Assembly (NCBI RefSeq): GCF_004363075.1
Contig: NZ_SNYN01000020.1
Location: 1-64,000 of the forward strand
Direction: 5' to 3'
DNA from: Actinorugispora endophytica
Lineage (GTDB): Bacteria > Actinomycetota > Actinomycetes > Streptosporangiales > Streptosporangiaceae
Length of the DNA stretch: 64,000 nucleotides
In this document: piece by piece, positions 8,452 through 19,855 of the stretch
How positions within the stretch are numbered: position 1 is the first letter of the stretch
How the letters are laid out: every line of letters starts with the position of its first letter
Made by a program: the position numbers and the translations under genes
The notes under the pieces: model-generated
The model's input: the letters and a program-made list of their open reading frames with translations, nothing else
The model's database searches: none
What the model was told of the DNA's origin: nothing

Positions 8452-9957
8452 ATGGACAGGCGACACGGCGCCCGGGAACTGATCGACCGCACCCTCGACC
8501 CCGGCTCGTTCACCTCCTGGGACGAGCCCCCCGTCGACGTGCGCCCCGGCCCCGAGTACGCCGCCGCGCTCGCGCGGGCCCGCGAGCGCAGCGGCTGCGA
8601 CGAGGCCGTCCTCACCGGCGAGGGCCTCCTGCGCGGGCGCCGGGTCGCCATCGTGGCCGGCGAGTTCGGCTTCCTGGCCGGATCGATCGGCATCGCCGCC
8701 GCCGAACGCCTGGTGACGGCCGTGGAGCGCGCCACCGCCGAGGGCCTGCCGCTGCTGGCCTCCCCCTCCTCGGGCGGGACCCGCATGCAGGAGGGCACAC
8801 TCGCCTTCCTGGGCATGGTGAAGATCTCCGCCGCGATCGCCACCCACAAGGCGGCCGGCCTGCCGTACCTGGTCTACCTGCGGCACCCCACCACCGGCGG
8901 CGTCCTCGCGTCCTGGGGCTCCCAGGGGCACGTGACGGTCGCCGAGCCCGGCGCGCTGATCGGCTTCCTCGGCCCGCGCGTGTACGAGGCCCTGTACGGC
9001 AGGGAGTTCCCCGAGGGGGTGCAGACCGCCGAGAACCTGTACCGCAGCGGGCTCGTCGACGCGGTGCTGGAGGCCGAGCACCTTCCCTCGATCGCCGAAC
9101 GGGCGTTCAACGTCCTACTCGCCCGCCCGCGCCCACTGGCCGAGGTCCCCGACCCGCCCGACGAGGAGATTCCGGACATCCCGGCGTGGGACTCGATCCT
9201 GCGGTCCCGCCGCCCCGACCGCCCCGGGGTACGGCGGCTGCTGCGGCACGCCGCGAACGACGTGGTCCCGTTGAACGGCACCGGCGACGGCGAGACCGAC
9301 CCCGGTCTGCTGCTGGCCCTGGCACGGTTCGGCGACGCCCCCTGCGTGCTGCTGGGGCAGGACCGCAACCGCCAGAGCATCGAGCACCCGCTGGGGCCGG
9401 CCGCGCTGCGCGAGGCGCGGCGCGGCATGCGCATCGCGCGCGAGCTGCGGCTGCCGCTGCTGACCGTGATCGACACCCCCGGCGCCGCGCTGTCCAAGGA
9501 CGCGGAGGAGCGCGGAATGGCGGGACAGATCGCCCGCTGCCTGGCCGAACTGGTGACGCTGGAGGCGCCCACCGTCTCGGTCCTGCTCGGCCAGGGCACC
9601 GGCGGCGGCGCGCTCGCGCTGGTCCCCGCCGACCGGGTCGTCAGCGCCCAGCACGCCTGGCTCTCCCCCCTGCCTCCCGAGGGCGCGAGCGCCATCGTGC
9701 ACCGCACCGTGGACAAGGCCCCGGCGCTCGCCGCCGAGCAGGGCGTGCGCTCGGTGGAACTGCGGGCCAACGGCATCGTGGACCGCATCGTCGCCGAACA
9801 CGACGACGCCGCCGACGAGCCCGAGGAGTTCTGCCGCCGCCTTGGCGCCGCCCTCGCCCACGAGCTCACCGCGCTGCTCCACCGCGACCCCGCCGAGCGC
9901 CTCCGGGCGCGCCACACCCGCTACCGGAACCTGGGCCTGCCCCCGGGCCCGGCCTAG
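8452..9957 (+). CDS. Fused acyl-CoA carboxyltransferase (AccD-AccA-like), 501 aa
   Basis: Two crotonase-fold carboxyltransferase halves in one chain: an AccD-like half (about residues 1-225, with SPSSGGTRMQEG and GFLGPRVYE) followed by an AccA-like half (about 250-500, with LLTVIDTPGAALSKDAEERG and GQGTGGGALAL). The oxyanion-hole glycine runs of both halves are present; the AccD zinc ribbon is absent. It could be the carboxyltransferase of an acetyl- or propionyl-CoA carboxylase or act in malonyl decarboxylation. No biotin carboxylase or biotin carrier is nearby. AGAAGGAGA lies 5 nt before the ATG, a strong ribosome site. Probably co-transcribed with the MatC-type carrier. Confidence 0.85.
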   Translation: MDRRHGARELIDRTLDPGSFTSWDEPPVDVRPGPEYAAALARARERSGCDEAVLTGEGLLRGRRVAIVAGEFGFLAGSIGIAAAERLVTAVERATAEGLPLLASPSSGGTRMQEGTLAFLGMVKISAAIATHKAAGLPYLVYLRHPTTGGVLASWGSQGHVTVAEPGALIGFLGPRVYEALYGREFPEGVQTAENLYRSGLVDAVLEAEHLPSIAERAFNVLLARPRPLAEVPDPPDEEIPDIPAWDSILRSRRPDRPGVRRLLRHAANDVVPLNGTGDGETDPGLLLALARFGDAPCVLLGQDRNRQSIEHPLGPAALREARRGMRIARELRLPLLTVIDTPGAALSKDAEERGMAGQIARCLAELVTLEAPTVSVLLGQGTGGGALALVPADRVVSAQHAWLSPLPPEGASAIVHRTVDKAPALAAEQGVRSVELRANGIVDRIVAEHDDAADEPEEFCRRLGAALAHELTALLHRDPAERLRARHTRYRNLGLPPGPA

Positions 9958-9981
9958 CCGCCGGCCGGGTCCCTGTACGCG

Positions 9982-10022
9982 ACCGCCGTCCCCGCGCGCC
10001 CGGGGCACGGGGGCGCGGCGGT
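9982..10022. terminator. Imperfect GC-rich hairpin between convergent genes
   Basis: ACCGCCG pairs with CGGCGGT at the base and C- and G-rich inner arms can extend it imperfectly. It lies 24 bp after the carboxyltransferase stop and before the convergent small acidic gene. Confidence 0.4.
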
Positions 10023-10062
10023 GGCGAGCGGAAACCGCCGGTCGGCCTTCAGGCGCGGGGCG

Positions 10063-10245
10063 CTATCCCTGCTCGGCGTCCCCGGGCCGGTCGTCCTCGG
10101 GCTCCTCCGCTTCCACCTGGTCGGGATCCTCCCCCTCGACTCCGAACCCCGGTGCCGGCGGCGGGGCGCCGGGGCCCGGGTCCGCGGCGGCGATCCGTTC
10201 GTCCTGGTCGAGGCGCGGATCGGGTTCGAGCGGTGCGCTGGTCAT
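10063..10245 (-). CDS. Small acidic proline-rich protein (60 aa)
   Basis: A highly acidic, probably disordered small protein (MTSAPLEPDPRLDQDER at the start, GEDPDQVEAEEPEDDRPGD near the end), with no recognisable fold. The ATG is preceded by AGGGG at an 8-nt spacing; an upstream start would add 11 residues. Its stop codon is preceded on the plus strand by a motif also found at the stop of the receiver gene near 35,566. It stands alone, convergent to the carboxyltransferase gene and divergent from pduO. Function unknown; reality as a gene is moderately supported by composition and ribosome site. Confidence 0.5.
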   Translation of the reverse strand: MTSAPLEPDPRLDQDERIAAADPGPGAPPPAPGFGVEGEDPDQVEAEEPEDDRPGDAEQG

Positions 10246-10346
10246 GGGGACGCCCCTACCCGCGGACCGGCCGTCCACTCGGCGCCCGGCCCCTTTCCCG
10301 GCGGTGCGGTTCCCGTCGCGCCGGGGGCCTGGCTAGGGTGATGGCC

Positions 10347-10940
10347 ATGACCGAACGCGACACCGACAAACCCGTGGTGCTGTCCAGGATCTACACCCGG
10401 GGCGGGGACGACGGCTCGACCGCGCTGGGGGACGCGAGCCGCACCTCCAAGACCGACCCTCGGCTGGCCGCGTACGCCGACGTGGAGGAGGCCAACGCGG
10501 CGATCGGCGTCGCCCTCGCCCTCGGGGAGGTCCCCGAGGACGTGCGCGTGCTGCTGGCCCGGGTCCAGAACGAGCTGTTCGACCTCGGCGCGGACCTGGC
10601 GAACCCGGTCTCCGAGAACCCCGGGTACCCTCCGCTGCGGATCGAACCCGAGTACATCGACCGCCTGGAGCAGGCCTGCGACGAGTACAACGCGGACCTG
10701 CCCGTCCTGCGCAGCTTCATCCTGCCCGGCGGCACGCCCGCCACCGCGCTGATGCACACCGCCCGCGTCGTCACCCGCCGGGCCGAGCGCACCGCGTGGA
10801 GCGCCATCGAGGCGCACGGGGACTCGGTCAACCCGCTCACCGCGAAGTACCTGAACCGGCTGTCGGACCTGCTGTTCATCCTGTGCCGGGTCGTGAGCAA
10901 CGGAAACGACGTCCTGTGGAAGCCGGGCGGCGACCGCTAG
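10347..10940 (+). CDS. Cob(I)alamin adenosyltransferase, PduO type
   Basis: Transfers the adenosyl group of ATP to cob(I)alamin, making coenzyme B12 for adenosylcobalamin-dependent mutases. The PduO signature YTRGGDDGSTALGD near residue 18 is the ATP-binding loop, and the C-terminal helices hold RRAERTAW and NRLSDLLFILCR, typical of this trimeric fold. The 197-aa length is normal. The start was set at the second ATG because AGGGTG then lies 6 nt upstream; the ATG 6 nt earlier abuts that box. In Streptomyces the homologous gene also sits just beyond the ATP synthase operon and DUF2550. Confidence 0.92.
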   Translation: MTERDTDKPVVLSRIYTRGGDDGSTALGDASRTSKTDPRLAAYADVEEANAAIGVALALGEVPEDVRVLLARVQNELFDLGADLANPVSENPGYPPLRIEPEYIDRLEQACDEYNADLPVLRSFILPGGTPATALMHTARVVTRRAERTAWSAIEAHGDSVNPLTAKYLNRLSDLLFILCRVVSNGNDVLWKPGGDR

Positions 10941-10955
10941 GGGCGGTGGCGAAAT

Positions 10956-11019
10956 CGCTGATCTTGACCTTTTCGGGGTCTCAACGGCGGTTGAGACCCC
11001 GAAAAGGTCAAGATCAGCG
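10956..11019. terminator. Bidirectional terminator, 30-bp perfect stem
   Basis: Perfect 30-bp arms (10,956-10,985 and 10,990-11,019) around the loop GGCG, located between the convergent pduO and DUF2550 genes. The arm core GATCTTGACCTTTTCGGGG is shared with the hairpin at 35,442-35,509. It has no U-tract; the stem length alone suggests strong termination. Confidence 0.85.
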
Positions 11020-11033
11020 GGAAAAGCTTCCGG

Positions 11034-11510
11034 CTACTCCTCCGACTGCCAGAGGCCCCCGGGGGGCATGGACTCCAGCCAGGACAGGAACCCCGTCAGG
11101 GCGGCCTCGCTCATCGCCAGCTCGTAGACCGGCTCCTCGGGGTCCGAGCCGTCGGCGGCGCTCCAGCCGATCCCGACGACCACCAGGTCCTCGGTCAACT
11201 CCTTGAGGTCCTCGCCCGCGGGGACGCGCCGCCCCACGACGACGAGGCCGCGGCGCGGCAGCTCTGCTGCCGGCCGCGGCCAGAGGGAGAAGACCCGGTA
11301 CCAACGCAACTCGTCCGTACCGTAGCGCCCGCATCCGATGCGCCACGGACGGCTCCGGCCGTCCACGGGGCGCAGGTAGCACTCGACGGCCCCGCCGCCG
11401 CGCTCCAGGGCGTACCTGCGCGCGATGAGGCCGACGAGCGCCAGCATGGCCAGGGCGAGCAGCGAGAAGAACGACCATTCGGCGATCTCGAACCACGTTC
11501 CGGTGTTCAG
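11034..11510 (-). CDS. DUF2550 membrane-anchored protein (158 aa from a proposed CTG start)
   Basis: A small actinobacterial protein found next to atpC in many genomes: one N-terminal membrane helix (AEWSFFSLLALAMLALVGLIA), then a basic-tipped soluble domain beginning ARRYALERGGGAVECYLRP. The first in-frame ATG, at 11,447, would begin inside the membrane helix. No in-frame ATG, GTG or TTG lies upstream before the ribosome-like GGGGAGAG box, but a CTG at 11,510 sits a few bases after that box and restores the full helix. I therefore propose a CTG start. Biochemical role unknown; conserved neighbourhood suggests a link to ATP synthase or envelope function. Confidence 0.75.
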   Translation of the reverse strand: MNTGTWFEIAEWSFFSLLALAMLALVGLIARRYALERGGGAVECYLRPVDGRSRPWRIGCGRYGTDELRWYRVFSLWPRPAAELPRRGLVVVGRRVPAGEDLKELTEDLVVVGIGWSAADGSDPEEPVYELAMSEAALTGFLSWLESMPPGGLWQSEE

Positions 11511-11530
11511 CTGCTCTCCCCAAGAGTCGT

Positions 11531-11546
11531 CCCCGCACGCGCGGGG
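11531..11546. terminator. Small hairpin after atpC
   Basis: CCCCGC and GCGGGG pair perfectly around ACGC, in the 59-bp gap between atpC and the DUF2550 gene. It could attenuate read-through from the atp operon. Confidence 0.35.
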
Positions 11547-11569
11547 AGCACGTCGTCATCGGCCGTGGG

Positions 11570-11983
11570 TCAGGCGGCCTCTCCGGCTGCCCGCAGGCGG
11601 CTGCGCGCACGGGCCGCGCGCTCCTTGGCCTCTTCGTCGTCAAGAGGAACCCCGCCGCCGGCCTCGACGCCGCTCAACGCCGTCTTGGCCCGCTCCACGT
11701 CGATCTCCTCGGCCATTTCGGCGACCTCGGCGAGGATCGAGACCCGGTCGCCCGCGACGGAGATGAACCCGCCGTGCACCGCGGCCCGCACCTCTCCGGT
11801 CTCCCGCGCGCCGAGGACGCGCACGACCGCGTCGGGCGCGAGCAGCGCGAGCACCGGGACGTGCCCGGGCTGGATACCGATCTCACCGTCGACCGTCTTG
11901 GCGATCACCATGTCGCCCTCGCCCGCCCAAAGCTCACGCTCGGGCGAGACGAGCTCGACGAAAAGCTTCTTCGACACTGCCAC
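11570..11983 (-). CDS. atpC: ATP synthase F1 epsilon subunit
   Basis: Rotor-stalk subunit of F1 that couples catalysis to c-ring rotation and inhibits ATP hydrolysis. It contains the N-terminal beta-sandwich (residues 5-88; ELVSPERELWAGEGDMV, GEIGIQPGHVPVLALL, HGGFISVAGDRVSILAEVAE) and a C-terminal helical arm rich in Ala/Arg/Glu. The 137-aa length is usual for actinobacteria. It is the last gene of the atp operon, 84 bp after atpD. Two GTG codons two codons apart could both start it; GAGGAG lies upstream. Confidence 0.96.
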   Translation of the reverse strand: MAVSKKLFVELVSPERELWAGEGDMVIAKTVDGEIGIQPGHVPVLALLAPDAVVRVLGARETGEVRAAVHGGFISVAGDRVSILAEVAEMAEEIDVERAKTALSGVEAGGGVPLDDEEAKERAARARSRLRAAGEAA

Positions 11984-12067
11984 AAACTCCTCAGGTATGA
12001 GGGCCGCTTTGCGAAGAACGGGGGCCGACAGGCGCGAACGCCGTCGGCACCCCTTTCTCCACTGCTA

Positions 12068-14433
<2,366 letters not shown>

Positions 14434-14436
14434 GGG

Positions 14437-16080
<1,644 letters not shown>

Positions 16081-16158
16081 CTCACGTATGTCCTTGCTCT
16101 CGTTGGCGCCGGTTTCCCTCGGCGCCGTGCGTCTTGCGTTCGGTGCGTCGTCGCCGTG

Positions 16159-16968
16159 TCAGCCGGCCAGACGCCGCCGAACCTCGGCGATGCGCCCTGC
16201 GACGGTGCCGTCGATGACCTCGTCGCCCACGCGGATGGAGAGCCCACCCACGATCTCCGGCGCGATTTCGGTGTTCAGGTGGATGGCCCGCCCGTACATC
16301 CGGGTGAGCACGGCCTGCAGCTTGTCCTGCTGGGCGTCGCTCAACGGAACGGCGGTACGCACCACCGCGACGTAGTGCTTGGCCCGCTCCGCCACCAGCT
16401 GGCTGAAGTGGTCGAGACCCTGCTCCAGGGTACGTCCCCTCGGCCGGGTGACGGCCTCGGTGACCAGCGCCGACGTGGCGGTGCTGGTCTTACCCGAGAG
16501 AAGGTTCTCCACCAGGGCGCGCCGGTGCTCGACCGGAACGCCGTCGGAGGTCAGCGCGGCGCGCAGCTCGGGCTGGGCCGCGACGATCCGGCCGAACCGG
16601 AACAGCTCGTCCTCGACGCCCTCCAGTCGCTGCGCGGTGTCCTGCCCGGCGACCGCGGCGAACACCGCGGCCCGCTCGAGGGCGTCGACCAGGTCGCGCG
16701 GCGAGGACCACTTGGCCTGGACGATGTCGCTGACCACGAGGATCGTGGCCGGCGACACCTTCGACTCCAGCAGGTTCCCGACGAGAGCCGACTTGCTTTC
16801 GGAGGATCCGGACTGGTCGGCCAGCCACCGGCGCAGGGAGTGCTCCTGCCCCAGAAGGGCCACGACCTCGAAGAGCTCGTGGCCCAGCGTGGCGGTGTTG
16901 GCCGACGGCAGGATGCCGTCGAGGCGCCGGGTCACCTCGTCCAGTGACGTTCGGCTGACACCCCGCAT
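16159..16968 (-). CDS. atpH: ATP synthase F1 delta subunit (OSCP)
   Basis: Peripheral-stalk cap linking b subunits to alpha3beta3. It is 269 aa, longer than the 180 aa of E. coli delta, which is typical of actinobacteria. The conserved OSCP C-terminal signature reads VRTAVPLSDAQQDKL followed by NTEIAPEIVGGLSIRVGDEVIDGT. The start codon overlaps the atpF stop (TGATG), so translation is probably coupled. Confidence 0.95.
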   Translation of the reverse strand: MRGVSRTSLDEVTRRLDGILPSANTATLGHELFEVVALLGQEHSLRRWLADQSGSSESKSALVGNLLESKVSPATILVVSDIVQAKWSSPRDLVDALERAAVFAAVAGQDTAQRLEGVEDELFRFGRIVAAQPELRAALTSDGVPVEHRRALVENLLSGKTSTATSALVTEAVTRPRGRTLEQGLDHFSQLVAERAKHYVAVVRTAVPLSDAQQDKLQAVLTRMYGRAIHLNTEIAPEIVGGLSIRVGDEVIDGTVAGRIAEVRRRLAG

Positions 16969-17513
16969 CAGCGCACCTCGGCTTGCTGGGCGTCGTCAGC
17001 CTGCTCCAGCTCGGCGAGGAACCGGTCGATGACCCGGCCCTGCGCCCCGCTGTCGGCGAGGGACTCCCCGACGATGCGAGTGGCCAGATCGGTGGAGAGG
17101 GTGCCGATCTCGATCCGCAGCTGGTTCATGGCCTGCTGGCGGTCGGCCTCGATCTGGGCGTGCGCCGCGTCGATGATGCGGCGTGCCTCGACCTGGGCCT
17201 CCTCACGCGCCTCCGCGATGATGGCGGCGCGCTGCTCCTTGGCCTTCTCCAGCTCCTGGGAGTACTGGCGATGGGCCTCTCCGAGCTTCTCGCGATACTG
17301 CTGGCGGGCTTCCTCCGCCTCCGCCTCGGCCTTCTTCGCCCGCTCGATGCCACCCTCGATGGAGTCGGCGCGCTCGTCGAGCATCTTCGTGATCCGCGGT
17401 ACGGCGTACTTGTACACCAGCGCGAAGATCACAACGAAGGCGATGAGACCGAAGACGAGTTCGTCAATGTGAATCCGCAGAACGTTCTGTTCTTCGGCGG
17501 CCAGGCCCAACAT
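16968..17513 (-). CDS. atpF: ATP synthase Fo b subunit
   Basis: Peripheral-stalk subunit: one N-terminal membrane helix (about residues 18-36, LVFGLIAFVVIFALVYKYA) followed by a long charged coiled coil (about 45-155) rich in Glu, Ala, Arg and Gln. Length 181 aa. AAGGGG precedes the ATG at 8 nt. It overlaps atpH. Confidence 0.96.
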   Translation of the reverse strand: MLGLAAEEQNVLRIHIDELVFGLIAFVVIFALVYKYAVPRITKMLDERADSIEGGIERAKKAEAEAEEARQQYREKLGEAHRQYSQELEKAKEQRAAIIAEAREEAQVEARRIIDAAHAQIEADRQQAMNQLRIEIGTLSTDLATRIVGESLADSGAQGRVIDRFLAELEQADDAQQAEVR

Positions 17514-17562
17514 GGTCAGCGCCCCTTCACGTTCGGTTTCCTAGTTCCTTCGCCGGTTCGCT

Positions 17563-17766
17563 CTAGATGGCGAACGCGAGAACGAAGCCGAGCAGAGCAA
17601 GGGCCTCGATCAGCGCGAAGCCGATGTAGATGTTGGTCTGCAGCGGGCCGCGGGCCTCGGGCTGGCGGGCGATGGCCTGCATGCCCATGCCGAACACGAT
17701 TCCCACACCGATGCCGGCACCGATGACGCTGATGCCGTAACCAATGACGTTCAGACTGCCTTCCAT
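17563..17766 (-). CDS. atpE: ATP synthase Fo c subunit
   Basis: Ring proteolipid: two membrane helices joined by the polar loop ARQPE, with the proton-binding glutamate in FALIEALAL of helix two. The 67-aa chain lacks the sodium-binding Gln/Ser pattern at the usual places, so protons are the likely coupling ion. AAGGAG just before ATG is a strong ribosome site, as expected for a subunit needed in many copies. Confidence 0.97.
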   Translation of the reverse strand: MEGSLNVIGYGISVIGAGIGVGIVFGMGMQAIARQPEARGPLQTNIYIGFALIEALALLGFVLAFAI

Positions 17767-17874
17767 TTTTTCTCCTTGAGGATCATGACCGCAGGGCCAG
17801 ATATCACGCGCGCCCCGGATCGGGCACGCTGAGTGGTCGGTGTCGAAAGAGCTTGCGCGGAGGCCTTCCGGCCC

Positions 17875-18735
17875 CTAGTGCGCCTCCTGGGCCTCTCCGA
17901 TGTACAGCGCCGCGAGCAGCGTGAACACGAAGGCCTGCAGGAACATGATCACCAGCTCGAAGGCGGTGAACAGGATGAACGCGAGCAGGGAGGCGCCGGA
18001 GAACAGCACCGAGATGGTACCGAACACCGGGCCCGCGCTCGGGTTGAACATGTACCAGCCCCCCGCCGCGAAGGTGGCGAGCAGGAGGTGACCGGCGAAC
18101 ATCGTGGCGAACACACGGATGGCGTGCGTCGCCGGGCGGATCATGAAGTTCGAGATGACCTCGATCGGCACCAGCAGCGGGAGGATCCACCAGGGGGCCC
18201 CGGAGGGAACGACCGCCGACTTGAGGTACTTGCCGACCCCTCCGTGGGCGCGGATTCCCACCACGATGAAGGTGATGTACACGATCAGCGCGAGGCCCAC
18301 CGGGTAGGACAGGTTGCTGGGGACCGGAAGCTGCAGGAACGGGATGATCCCCATGATGTTCATGGCGAAGATGAACAGGAACAGCGAGATCAGCAGGGGG
18401 AGGTACTTGTCCCCTTTGACCCCCATCATCGGCCGCGAGATCTGGGTGCGGATGAAGAGGAAGAAGATCTCGCCGATGCTCTGGCTCCGGCCCGGGACCT
18501 TGGTCTGCTTGCGCGTGGTCCACCACAGGAACAGGAGCGTCAGGGCGGTGGCCACCAGCAGCAGCACCGCGTACTTGGTGATGCCGCCGAGGTAGGGGCT
18601 GCCCGCTCCGTAGTCACCCCATGACCAAGCCTCCGGGAAGAAGATCCCGACGGAGGGGGCTTCGAAGCCGGGGCCTCCCGGCGTGAACAGACCGCCACCG
18701 CCCTCGGCAGCGAGGTTGAGCGTGTCAGCACTCAC
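17875..18735 (-). CDS. atpB: ATP synthase Fo a subunit
   Basis: Membrane half-channel subunit of Fo with six to seven hydrophobic segments. The stator arginine is in the fourth-helix region, MIRPATHAIRVFATMFAGHLLL being the conserved stretch, with Asn/Gln residues of the proton path around it and a C-terminal LQAFVFTLLAALYIGEAQ helix. Length 286 aa. GTG start with GGAAGGG 6 nt upstream. Confidence 0.96.
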   Translation of the reverse strand: MSADTLNLAAEGGGGLFTPGGPGFEAPSVGIFFPEAWSWGDYGAGSPYLGGITKYAVLLLVATALTLLFLWWTTRKQTKVPGRSQSIGEIFFLFIRTQISRPMMGVKGDKYLPLLISLFLFIFAMNIMGIIPFLQLPVPSNLSYPVGLALIVYITFIVVGIRAHGGVGKYLKSAVVPSGAPWWILPLLVPIEVISNFMIRPATHAIRVFATMFAGHLLLATFAAGGWYMFNPSAGPVFGTISVLFSGASLLAFILFTAFELVIMFLQAFVFTLLAALYIGEAQEAH

Positions 18736-18864
18736 GGCGAACCCTTCCGTCGTGAATTCAAGAGAATCTGGTCGGTTCTTAAGCGTCTTGCGGTGGGCCG
18801 CTCACAGCGGTCCACGTGGGCCGAACCCATCCGGAACGCGGATGCGGTCGGGAAACCTCACCCG

Positions 18865-19095
18865 CTAGGGGCGGGTGCGGAGCCTGGCGAAGAGCATGTA
18901 CATCGACAAGCCGAGTCCGAGGAGGATTCCGATGGGCAGGAACAGCCCCTGGTAGTCCATTAATCGGTCGAGCAGCCATCCGATGCCGCCCCACACGATC
19001 ATTCCGGCCATGAGCAGGGAGACCACGCTCATCCCGTCGACGGAGCTCTCGCTCTTCTCCGTAGAGGCCTTGTCCGGCTTCAGTGACTCACTCAT
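18865..19095 (-). CDS. AtpZ/AtpI-like small Fo accessory protein (76 aa)
   Basis: Two short membrane helices (VSLLMAGMIVWGGIGWLLDRL and FLPIGILLGLGLSMYML) after a charged N-terminus match the small AtpZ-type proteins of the ATPase_gene1 family, thought to aid c-ring assembly or magnesium handling. The ATG has GGAG upstream; an earlier in-frame start would add 28 poorly structured residues. It sits between the larger AtpI-like gene and atpB in the operon. Confidence 0.85.
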   Translation of the reverse strand: MSESLKPDKASTEKSESSVDGMSVVSLLMAGMIVWGGIGWLLDRLMDYQGLFLPIGILLGLGLSMYMLFARLRTRP

Positions 19096-19175
19096 GCCGT
19101 CGCTCCGCAAAATAGCAGGCGGGAGCGGGGAGCCCCGCGATGGGGGTGGAATCCGTCCGCCGGGCGCGGCGCGCG

Positions 19176-19625
19176 TCACACGTTCTCATGCCGGATTCCC
19201 GCGTCGGTGGGGACGGTGTCCGGGAACGGCTCGACGTGCGGCGTCTTGGACGTGGCGAGCACGCGGACGTGCCCTCCGAGCCAGGAGACGACTCCGAGGA
19301 GCGCGGTGACGGCGAAGGCCGTGGTGTCCAGCCAGGCGATCGGTCCGGCGCCGCGCACCACGAGGAGCACGACGGCCAGGAGAACCGCCTTGACGAGGAA
19401 GGCCCCCATCATGGCCGGCATGAAGAGGTCCGGGTTGTGTCGGCTGGCCCTCGCGACCGCGAGTCCGCTGACACCGAAGAAGACGAGGACGAGGAGGAGT
19501 GCGATCGCCGCACCGACAGCGCCGGCCGTACCCGCGATCGCGGAGAATACGGCGACAGCGCCGCCTCCGACGACCAATGTGGGAATCGCGGCGCCGCGGA
19601 GGATCCTGGCGTCGTGTTCCTGCAT
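19176..19625 (-). CDS. atpI: ATP synthase protein I-like membrane protein
   Basis: A 149-aa protein with four hydrophobic segments, in the position of atpI at the head of actinobacterial atp operons. Family members are proposed chaperones of Fo ring assembly. The AtpI label rests on topology and position rather than a strong motif. Start set at MQEHDAR, with GGAG at 7 nt; a longer form would add 17 residues. First gene of the atp operon as read here, so the promoter probably lies in 19,626-19,855. Confidence 0.8.
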   Translation of the reverse strand: MQEHDARILRGAAIPTLVVGGGAVAVFSAIAGTAGAVGAAIALLLVLVFFGVSGLAVARASRHNPDLFMPAMMGAFLVKAVLLAVVLLVVRGAGPIAWLDTTAFAVTALLGVVSWLGGHVRVLATSKTPHVEPFPDTVPTDAGIRHENV

Positions 19626-19855
19626 GTGCGGGCTCCGGTGCTGTTGTGTGGGGTGCTTGCTCGTGAAAGCTATCACAAGGATTTCGGCGCCCCATCCAGG
19701 GACGCCTTTACGCCTTGCTTACCCGTGACCGAACCGCCCGGAGGACCGTGGTTCCTCGCTTCGTGTCTACTGCGTCACCCTGCCGTTTCCCCGTCCGTTC
19801 AGGCGGCGTTCACCCTTTTCGGCCTCCTTGACCAGCGCCGGCCCAGTGCGCCGAA

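Noticed and set aside
10246-10346. Cobalamin riboswitch near pduO or the CbiX-like gene
   Set aside because: The intergenic regions are too short or lack a recognisable B12 box; no evidence.
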